The notes under the pieces: generated by a model
Databases searched by the model: none
What the model saw: only the letters and a program-made list of their open reading frames with translations
Told to the model about the DNA's origin: nothing
From: Cyclobacterium sp. SYSU L10401
GTDB lineage: Bacteria > Bacteroidota > Bacteroidia > Cytophagales > Cyclobacteriaceae
DNA: 64,000 bases
Reading direction: 5' to 3'
Assembly (NCBI RefSeq): GCF_010993705.1
Contig: NZ_WOFO01000001.1
Span: 260,001 to 324,000, forward strand
Made by a program: the position numbers and the translations under genes
Part shown: in pieces, positions 57,442 through 64,000 of the stretch
How the letters are laid out: each line of letters starts with the position of its first letter
How positions within the stretch are numbered: position 1 is the first letter of the stretch

Positions 57442-60400
57442 TCAAGCATCTTTATATACCTCAGTATCGAGTTTCACCTTATTCTCCGCCCTCCAGCTGT
57501 ACATTACCGGTACCAGGAAAAGGGTTACCAATGCGATGACCATTCCTCCAAAAGCCGGAATGGCCATGGGGATCATGATGTCCGACCCTCTTCCAGATGA
57601 AGTAAGGATCGGTAAAAGGGCCAGTATGGTGGTGGAGGTGGTCATCAGACAAGGTAAGATTCGTTTTTGCCCGGCAGCCAAAACAGCCTTTCTTACTTCA
57701 CTCCTGTTTTCAGGTCGGCGTTTTTCAAAACTTTGGTCCAGGTAGGTGGCCATCACCACCCCGTCATCTGTGGCAATGCCAAATAGGGCGATAAAACCTA
57801 CCCAGACTGCTACGCTCAGGTTATAGGTCTTCATCTGAAACAAATTCCTCATTTCTGTGCCCCAAACAGAGAAATCCATGAACCAGCCCTGACCATACAA
57901 CCAAAGCATGAGGAATCCCCCGGCAAAGGCCATGGCAATACCCATAAAAACAAAAAGGGTGGTGAAAGCTGACCTGAATTGGAAGTACAAGAGGAGGAAA
58001 ATGATGATCAGGGAGAGGGGAACCACTATCGCCAGTCTTTTCTCGGCCCTGAGCTGGTTTTCATAATTTCCCGAAAACTGGTACCGAACTCCTGAAGGTA
58101 CGGTCAGCTCTCCTGAATCGATTTTTTCTTTCAGGTAGCGTTGGGCATCTTCCACTACGGTTACCTCTGCAAACCCGGGCATTTTGTCTAACAACACATA
58201 ACCCACCAAAAAACTGTCTTCAGATTTGATCATATCCGGTCCTGGCCGGTAAGTGATTGCTGCCAATTGGCCTAAGGGAATAAACTCACCGCCAGGCATG
58301 GGTACCAACATGTTTTCTATGCTGGCGGGGTCATCCCGGTATTCCCTGGCATAACGTACCCGGATGGGAAAGCGCTCTCTTCCCTCCACTGTAGTGCTGA
58401 CGGGCATCCCTCCAATGGCCGTTTCCACAAAATCCTGTACGTCCTTAATGTTCATACCATAGCGGCTGATCCTATCCCTGTCGATGTCTATCTCCAGATA
58501 GGGCTTCCCCACAATGCGGTCTGCAAATACCGCCTGCTCCTTTACAGAGGGGACCTCTTTAAGGTGTTTTTCCAGCTCAAAACCAAAGGCTTCTATGGTT
58601 TTCAGGTCCGGGCCAAATACCTTGATCCCCATCGGTGCCCGCATCCCGGTTTGCAACATGACCAAACGGGTTTCTATCGGTTGTAATTTTGGTGAAGAGG
58701 TCACACCGGGAAGATTTACCACTCCGATGATTTCATTCCAGATGTCATCCGGACTTTTGATATGCTCCCTCCACTGCCGGAAGTAATTTCCACCGGCATC
58801 CGGAATCAATTGTTCCCTACTGATCTTCGCCGGCTCATTGGATGCAGGATCATAGCTTTCTCCATTTTTCAGCAGGAAATGGTCATCCTCATTTACTTTA
58901 AACCTGAGCTTGTTCCCATTGATATCCGAAGCGTATTCACTTTTGTAATTGATGGTGTTTTCAAACATGGACAAGGGGGCAGGATCAATGGCTGTTTCAG
59001 CCCTTCCGGCCTTGCCCACCACCATGTCTACCTCGGGGATGGCATACACCAGCATGTCCAGTTTTTGCAGGATTTCCCTGTTGGCTTCCACTCCCGAATG
59101 AGGCATAGAAGTGGGCATCAGCAGGAAGGAACCTTCATCAAGGGAAGGCATGAATTCCTCTCCCAAGCCAGGAAAGGTATGGGAGAGGGCTGTCCAGCCG
59201 CCACTGTTTTTTATATCCCATCCCACCTTTTCGGTGGACTGGGGAACAAAGGAAAAAACCCGCTCGAAGCCCAGCCAAATGTTAAGTCCGAGGAGTATGA
59301 TCAGCGCAGGGGCCAATAGAAATACCCCTTTATTATTCAGGCACCAGAGCAACATTTTGGAATAATTCCTGTAGAAGACAATAAATGTTCCCAGGACCAG
59401 GCCGATGATCAGGGCAATGAAAAGGAAGTTGACCAGCAGGCTTTGCGAAACACCCAGGGGAACCCATTCCATGGCCAGCAACCAGGCCACCGCCAGGACG
59501 GTAAAGCCTACTTTCATGATGTTGCGGTATGGCTCCGCCTTTTGGGGAAAATAATACAAGGAAAGGTTGATCAGGGCAAAGCCGGTAAGGACTATACCCG
59601 CCCATGTCCAGACGGTGAAAGCGACGAGCAGGCCAATGGTCAACAGGACGAAGTTCCAGATCAGTCCGGTTTTTTTGTTACTTTTTCTGATGGAAAATAT
59701 CCAATGGGAAAAGCTGGGCATGATGACCAGCGTAAATATGACTGCCGAAATCAAGGCAAAAGTCTTGGTATAGGCCAGCGGACCAAAGAGTTTGCCCTCG
59801 GCAGCCTGAAGGGTGAATACGGGCAAAAAGCTGATAATGGTGGTGCTAACTGCCGTAAGGATGGCTGAGGCCACTTCGGTGGTGGCTTCATAGATGGTTT
59901 TTAATTTTGATTGATCTTCAGGCGCCTCTTCCAGATGGCGGAGGATATTTTCATTCAGGATAATCCCCAAATCCACCATGGTGCCAATGGCAATGGCGAT
60001 ACCGGAAAGGGCCACAATATTGGCGTCTACCCCAAAATACTTCATGAAGATAAAGCACATCAATACGGCCAGGGGCAGGAGAGAAGAAATCAATAGAGAA
60101 GCCCGCAGGTTAAAGACCATTACCATGATCACAATGATGGTGATCAATACCTGAAGGCTGATGGCCTGGTAAAGGGTACCCAGGGTTTCATAAATCAAAC
60201 CTGTCCTGTCATAAAAGGGCACAATGCTTACTTTAGAGACCGTTCCATCTTCCAGGGTTTTGCTGGGTAAGCCCCCCGTGATTTGTTCTATTTCTTCTTT
60301 GACGGCATCAATGACGGCCAGTGGGTTTTCTCCATAGCGGGCAATGACCACCCCGCCAACGGCTTCAGCCCCCGCCTTGTCCAGGATACCGCCCATATTC

Positions 60401-61266
60401 CTGGGTTGGGGACCTATATTTACCCGGGCTACATCTTTGACCAAAAGGGGTACATTGTCGGTTACCTTTACTACGGCACGGTCCAGGTCATTGAGTTCTT
60501 CCACATAACCAAGTCCCCTGACAAAGTAATCTACCTTGTTGATCTCAATGGTATTGGCCCCTACATCGATATTACTGTTCCTGATTGCTTCCACCACATT
60601 CATCAGGGATACGCCATGGGCCTTTAAGGCATCCGGATCTACGTCAATTTGGTATTCTTTGATATATCCCCCTACAGAAGCCACTTCAGCAACGCCCGGT
60701 ACACTGCTCAAGGCATAGCGCACATAATAATCCTGGATGGCCCGCAATTCATGCAGGTCCCATCCTCCGGCAGGTGCGCCTTCCTCGTCTATTCCCTCCA
60801 GGGTATACCAAAAGACCTGTCCCAAAGCAGTGGCATCCGGACCAAGCCTTGGCTGAACATCATCGGGAAGCAATCCTGCGGGTAAGGAGCTCAGTTTTTC
60901 CAAAACCCTGGACCGGCTCCAGTAAAATTCCACATCCTCATCAAAAATGATGTAGATGCTGGAAAAGCCAAAAGCCGAGCTACTACGGACACTGTTTACG
61001 CCAGGCAAGCCCAATAGGGCGGTGGTAAGGGGGTAGGTGATTTGGTCTTCTACATCCTGTGGGGACCTTCCCATCCACTCGGTAAAGACGATTTGTTGGT
61101 TTTCACCAATATCGGGTATGGCATCCACCGGCACGGGATCCCGGGGAATAAAGGACAAATCCCAATTAAAAGGCGCCGTGGCGACACCCCAGGCGACGAT
61201 AAGTACCAAAAGGAGGACTGTAACCAGCTTGTTCTCCAAAAAGAATTTGATGATTCGATTGAGCAT
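57442..61266 (-). CDS. cusA: CusA/CzcA-type heavy-metal RND efflux pump
   Basis: A 1274-residue inner-membrane proton antiporter of the HME-RND group. TM1 (LVTVLLLVLIVAWGVA), the PAIPDI-like DAIPDIGENQQIVFTEW, and the TM4 motif IGTMVDLGIILNENI (residues 428-441), with D432 and E439 available for proton relay, are present. Near residues 530-635 there is an insertion of roughly 100 residues with about three to four extra hydrophobic helices, between the usual TM6 and TM7; this explains why it is longer than E. coli CusA (about 1047). A second enlarged region lies in the periplasmic loop near 770-840. Metal is inferred to be copper or silver from the operon. Next gene starts 44 bp downstream. 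Confidence 0.95.
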   Translation of the reverse strand: MLNRIIKFFLENKLVTVLLLVLIVAWGVATAPFNWDLSFIPRDPVPVDAIPDIGENQQIVFTEWMGRSPQDVEDQITYPLTTALLGLPGVNSVRSSSAFGFSSIYIIFDEDVEFYWSRSRVLEKLSSLPAGLLPDDVQPRLGPDATALGQVFWYTLEGIDEEGAPAGGWDLHELRAIQDYYVRYALSSVPGVAEVASVGGYIKEYQIDVDPDALKAHGVSLMNVVEAIRNSNIDVGANTIEINKVDYFVRGLGYVEELNDLDRAVVKVTDNVPLLVKDVARVNIGPQPRNMGGILDKAGAEAVGGVVIARYGENPLAVIDAVKEEIEQITGGLPSKTLEDGTVSKVSIVPFYDRTGLIYETLGTLYQAISLQVLITIIVIMVMVFNLRASLLISSLLPLAVLMCFIFMKYFGVDANIVALSGIAIAIGTMVDLGIILNENILRHLEEAPEDQSKLKTIYEATTEVASAILTAVSTTIISFLPVFTLQAAEGKLFGPLAYTKTFALISAVIFTLVIMPSFSHWIFSIRKSNKKTGLIWNFVLLTIGLLVAFTVWTWAGIVLTGFALINLSLYYFPQKAEPYRNIMKVGFTVLAVAWLLAMEWVPLGVSQSLLVNFLFIALIIGLVLGTFIVFYRNYSKMLLWCLNNKGVFLLAPALIILLGLNIWLGFERVFSFVPQSTEKVGWDIKNSGGWTALSHTFPGLGEEFMPSLDEGSFLLMPTSMPHSGVEANREILQKLDMLVYAIPEVDMVVGKAGRAETAIDPAPLSMFENTINYKSEYASDINGNKLRFKVNEDDHFLLKNGESYDPASNEPAKISREQLIPDAGGNYFRQWREHIKSPDDIWNEIIGVVNLPGVTSSPKLQPIETRLVMLQTGMRAPMGIKVFGPDLKTIEAFGFELEKHLKEVPSVKEQAVFADRIVGKPYLEIDIDRDRISRYGMNIKDVQDFVETAIGGMPVSTTVEGRERFPIRVRYAREYRDDPASIENMLVPMPGGEFIPLGQLAAITYRPGPDMIKSEDSFLVGYVLLDKMPGFAEVTVVEDAQRYLKEKIDSGELTVPSGVRYQFSGNYENQLRAEKRLAIVVPLSLIIIFLLLYFQFRSAFTTLFVFMGIAMAFAGGFLMLWLYGQGWFMDFSVWGTEMRNLFQMKTYNLSVAVWVGFIALFGIATDDGVVMATYLDQSFEKRRPENRSEVRKAVLAAGQKRILPCLMTTSTTILALLPILTSSGRGSDIMIPMAIPAFGGMVIALVTLFLVPVMYSWRAENKVKLDTEVYKDA

Positions 61267-61391
61267 TTTTCAATAATTTGATGATGGAAAGCAAATACCG
61301 GGAGAAGCCCTGTGTAGATAAGGGCATAGGCATTGAGCGGCAGACAGCTCAGCATGGACCTACCATGGCGCCGACCGAAAGCATCAAATTA

Positions 61392-61802
61392 TTATATCAA
61401 AAAGGATTGAATGAGTACTGGTATATCCTGCGGGATTAGGGGAGGGGCATAGTGCTGGTGGGGAACGGTTTCCACCAGTCCGTTATGGAATGATAAAAAG
61501 GATACAATCAAGTAAAGTACGGCCACCATTTCTGGCTGGGCCTGCTGGAAAACGGGAGCCTTGATCAATTCATCCTGGCCCTGCAGGACTAGTTTTTCCT
61601 CTTCACAGCAATCTTCCTTGCTATTTTCATCTTCCTCTCCGTGGCAGGCTTTGGTGTGCATATTGCATTTTTCGGCGGCATTAAATAAGGATACTTTTTC
61701 AATTTCTCCCATGCACAGGTGCCTATTCAACGTAAAACTCATTGAGCTGAGCAGTACCGTCAGGGTAAGAAAAAGGGTCGCTATTTTTTTAAAGGCCTTC
61801 AT
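61392..61802 (-). CDS. HYC_CC_PP-type small exported protein
   Basis: A 136-residue protein with a signal peptide (TLFLTLTVLLSSMSFTLN) and spaced conserved residues: H-x-C in RHLCMGE, a CHGEED and DCC cluster, and PP in YAPPLIPQ. This is the pattern behind the name HYC_CC_PP, a Bacteroidota family of unknown function. The Cys and His residues could bind copper, and it is the first gene before the Cus-like operon, so a metal-binding role is plausible but not shown. The ATG at 61802 gives a normal signal peptide; one at 61832 adds ten residues. It is separated from cusA by 125 bp. Confidence 0.75.
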   Translation of the reverse strand: MKAFKKIATLFLTLTVLLSSMSFTLNRHLCMGEIEKVSLFNAAEKCNMHTKACHGEEDENSKEDCCEEEKLVLQGQDELIKAPVFQQAQPEMVAVLYLIVSFLSFHNGLVETVPHQHYAPPLIPQDIPVLIQSFLI

Positions 61803-62147
61803 GCTGGCAATGAGTACCTTGTAAAGGTACATTTTATTTGACTACTGACCAAAAGCAGCCGGACCGCTTTTGGGAACCAGATAAACAAAAGTAAAAAACT
61901 TTTGTTAATTGGATTTACATAATTTTTATCAATATTTATAACCTGAGATGATAGAATAAAAAAATACCCTCCTGAAAAATCAGGGTAGGCTACATTTGCG
62001 AAAAACCATAAGAGAAAGGGGGATTTAGTATTTCTGAGGTTGACAGGAGCGTTTCTTGTTTGTATTTTTCTTTGGGCAGGTTGTTTTTAAAAGGTTAACC
62101 CAAATCCTCAGTATCATTGATTTTTCAGGGAGTGGAAGTATTTCATT
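61803..62147. other. Gene-free interval upstream of the copper operon
   Basis: About 345 bp between the HYC_CC_PP gene and nosY. It should carry the promoter of the copper operon. An imperfect CTCCTGAAAAATCAGGG hairpin is near 61970-61990. I see no clear copper-responsive operator and no coding region. Confidence 0.45.
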
Positions 62148-62915
62148 TTATAAGTCCTTGACCCGAAACATTCGAAATGAAATGGCTGCCGGAACCAGGG
62201 CCCATACCAGCATGATGAGCAGACTGGCGATAAGTCCCCACCATTCGCTGAAAAATTGCCGGAATATGGCCCCACTGTAACCCATCAATGCGGCCGCTTC
62301 CGTCTGCATCAATACCATGATTCTGCCCAGGTCTACGGGATTGAGAAAAGTAATGAAAAGAACCACCTTCCCGATGGGATAATCACTGAAATTGTACATC
62401 ATCAAAAGTACCAGGCCATCGAAAATCAATACAAAATAGACCCAGAGGAACAAGGCAAAACCCATTCCTCTGGCCTTGTCCCTCACCCATACCGCTACAA
62501 GAAGGGCGAGGCCAATGAATATCACTGTGAGCAGCAAAGCCACTCCCACCAGCATGAGTGCTACCGGAGTGGGATGCAAAATCCATAAGGGCAAGCCCAA
62601 TCCCAATCCTACGGCAAGGCCAAAAGCAATACCTAAACCTAAAAAAATACTTGCCAGTATGCGGCTACGTTTTAAGGGTTGGGCCAATAGCAGCACCATA
62701 AATTCATACATATTGTAGTAATAGATGGTGGAAAAAATAACGGTGATCATGGGAACCAGCAGCAGTGTCAGGTTTAATACACCCAATATGGCCTTGTCAC
62801 CCTGCCCTTCCAGTAAAAAGAAGCCCAGGGTAGCCAGCAGCAGAAAAACCGAATAAAGTACCAGAATCCAATTTTTGATCAGGTCTGAAACAATAAATTT
62901 GGTGATATTAAACAT
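62148..62915 (-). CDS. nosY: NosY-like ABC transporter permease
   Basis: A 255-residue membrane protein with six hydrophobic helices, of the ABC-2 permease group that includes NosY. The N-terminus FIVSDLIKNWILVLYSVFLL and the segment MVLLLAQPLKRSRILASIFLG are typical, as is the C-terminal SEWWGLIASLLIMLVWALVPAAISFRMFRVKDL. NosY with NosF and NosD delivers a sulfur species for the CuZ centre of nitrous oxide reductase. Its start codon overlaps the nosF stop by 8 bp. Confidence 0.9.
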   Translation of the reverse strand: MFNITKFIVSDLIKNWILVLYSVFLLLATLGFFLLEGQGDKAILGVLNLTLLLVPMITVIFSTIYYYNMYEFMVLLLAQPLKRSRILASIFLGLGIAFGLAVGLGLGLPLWILHPTPVALMLVGVALLLTVIFIGLALLVAVWVRDKARGMGFALFLWVYFVLIFDGLVLLMMYNFSDYPIGKVVLFITFLNPVDLGRIMVLMQTEAAALMGYSGAIFRQFFSEWWGLIASLLIMLVWALVPAAISFRMFRVKDL

Positions 62916-63624
62916 GGGTATCAGTATGTTTTAGTATTTGGGCAATGATCCGGTTCAGCCGGTTTTCTGCTGTCTCTGCCTTTAACTGTTCCAGGGGTTT
63001 AAAGAATTTGACCTCCCCTTCCATCAAATAGCAGACATGGGAGGTGATATCATCCAAATCATTTAAAATATGGGAACTGATCAATATCAGGCGGCCGGTT
63101 CCCAAGGATTTTTGTAGCTTTTCTTTCAGTATTTCATTGGCAATCGGGTCCAGACCTGCAGTGGGCTCATCCAATATCAACACCTTCGGATCAAAAAGGA
63201 AGGCAAGGGCTGCGCTTACTTTTTGCTTCATGCCTCCGGACAGTATTTCCAATCTTTTAGATCCCATTTGGTCAATTTCAAAGGCCCGATACAGGTCCAT
63301 GTCCCTGCTCTTTTCATCTTTCCGCAACTTTTTCATCATATGGAATAGCTGGCTGACGGTCATGTTCGCAGGAAAGCGGCTCATTTGGGGCATGTATCCT
63401 ATATGCTGGCGGTATAGGCTTTGTCCTGCTATGGGCCTGCCCTCAAAATAAACTTGTCCCTCTTGGGGTAAAACCATACCGAGAATGATCTTGATCAGGG
63501 TGGATTTACCGGATCCATTGGGGCCAATTAAAGCAATGGCCTGATTTTCCCTGAATTCCAGGCAAATGTCAAGTAAGACCTGGTTCCGGCCAAATTTTTT
63601 GTATAAATGGTCTATTTTAATCAT
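62908..63624 (-). CDS. nosF: NosF-like ABC transporter ATPase
   Basis: A 238-residue ATPase. Walker A is GPNGSGKSTL, the Q-loop follows in GYMPQMSRFP, the signature is LSGGMKQKVS, and Walker B is VLILDEPTAGLDP with the H-loop in SSHILND. Length and the ending match NosF rather than a full-length multidrug ATPase. It powers NosY. The gene overlaps both neighbours by 8 bp, a tight operon. Confidence 0.93.
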   Translation of the reverse strand: MIKIDHLYKKFGRNQVLLDICLEFRENQAIALIGPNGSGKSTLIKIILGMVLPQEGQVYFEGRPIAGQSLYRQHIGYMPQMSRFPANMTVSQLFHMMKKLRKDEKSRDMDLYRAFEIDQMGSKRLEILSGGMKQKVSAALAFLFDPKVLILDEPTAGLDPIANEILKEKLQKSLGTGRLILISSHILNDLDDITSHVCYLMEGEVKFFKPLEQLKAETAENRLNRIIAQILKHTDTHV

Positions 63625-64000
63625 TTGCCAGGGGTTTTATGCGGGGTCGCTCATCAGACAAGTGTTCGGGGATTATTTCCGGAAACATCCGTTCTGCCAT
63701 GTCCAGTGCATTGACCAGAAAGCTGTGCAGGAGCATGTTGGCAGCCGGTATTTTATCCGTGATCAGGGCAAAGAGGTTGACCGGGCGATGGGGAAAATCA
63801 CCTATGCCATCCTTATCCAGGTCATAACCCTTGTATTGTGCCCAGTAATTTCCTTCAAAATGATTCAGATTGGACCTTGAATTGGTCAGTACCTCAAAGG
63901 TGTTACCGATGAAATTATTGGCCAGGATTTCATTATCTATACAGTTTCCCTTGATATCCATGGCTTTTCCATTATTGATGAAATCGTTTTTTTCAATTTT
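63617..64000 (-). CDS. nosD: NosD-like periplasmic copper-processing protein, C-terminal part
   Basis: The window cuts the gene; the visible 128 codons form its C-terminus, read without a stop to base 64000. The repeat pattern N-x-I-x-x-N-x-F-I-x-N (NCIDNEILANNFIGN, and KNDFINNGKAM before it) is that of parallel beta-helix (carbohydrate-binding CASH) proteins. The sequence GNYWAQYKGYDLDKDGIGDFPHRP matches NosD ends. NosD acts in the periplasm with NosFY in building the copper-sulfur cluster of NosZ. The order nosD-nosF-nosY suggests that nosZ and nosL are to the right of the window. Confidence 0.9.
   Translation of the reverse strand, partial: KIEKNDFINNGKAMDIKGNCIDNEILANNFIGNTFEVLTNSRSNLNHFEGNYWAQYKGYDLDKDGIGDFPHRPVNLFALITDKIPAANMLLHSFLVNALDMAERMFPEIIPEHLSDERPRIKPLAND

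Overview
The window looks like chromosome of a Bacteroidota bacterium of the order Cytophagales, most likely family Cyclobacteriaceae. Reasons: a SusC/SusD outer-membrane pair, a DUF4421 protein, an HYC_CC_PP-type small protein, TAnnTTTG-type promoter cores, few Shine-Dalgarno sequences, an AT-leaning composition, and repeat-rich intergenic DNA. I see no rRNA, tRNA, CRISPR array, prophage or transposase gene.

Layout. (1) 1-5067: a stand-alone GIY-YIG protein, a cluster of short palindrome-ended intergenic repeats, a secreted NTF2-like protein, and a two-component pair (tandem-PAS histidine kinase with an overlapping CheY-like regulator). (2) 5068-25187: an exopolysaccharide/capsule locus. A rightward MBOAT O-acyltransferase plus SGNH partner faces a long leftward series: Wza-like export lipoprotein, Wzc-like tyrosine kinase, flippase, NodU/CmcH carbamoyltransferase, seven glycosyltransferases, a Wzy-like polymerase and two WcaF-like acetyltransferases. 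The gene set predicts an acylated and carbamoylated surface polymer. No priming sugar-phosphate transferase and no nucleotide-sugar gene is in the window. (3) 25188-42956: housekeeping and stress genes: katG, nrdB-nrdA, rplU-rpmA, a hibernation factor, rhomboid protease, polyprenyl synthase, RNase R, a PolB-like exonuclease, lipB, a YraN protein, an aminotransferase and a small GT2 protein. (4) 42957-51172: a DUF4421 outer-membrane protein behind a clear promoter and leader hairpin, an orphan SusC/SusD pair and a DUF6340-like lipoprotein. (5) 51173-64000: a copper island, all on the minus strand: NosD (cut by the window edge)-NosF-NosY, then an HYC_CC_PP protein, a CusA-type RND pump, TolC-type channel, a four-helix-bundle protein, CusB-type adaptor, CopB-type P-type ATPase and DoxX.

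How the parts work together. The Cus-like trio plus CopB would move copper or silver out of cytoplasm and periplasm, while NosDFY is known to supply the copper-sulfur centre of nitrous oxide reductase; nosZ would be expected just beyond the right edge. The polysaccharide genes form an assembly line from glycosyltransferases through flippase and polymerase to the Wza/Wzc export machinery, with decorating enzymes interspersed.

The most interesting non-coding signals are a dispersed palindrome-ended repeat family (near 1-1270 and 28479-28816), a second pair of about 175 bp in opposite orientation (near 2073-2250 and 25634-25815), two copies of a TTGAC-N5-GTCAA operator-like palindrome upstream of nrdB, and matching inverted 15-mers flanking the four-helix-bundle gene inside the copper operon. 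I found no gene set that I can defend as a wholly new system.
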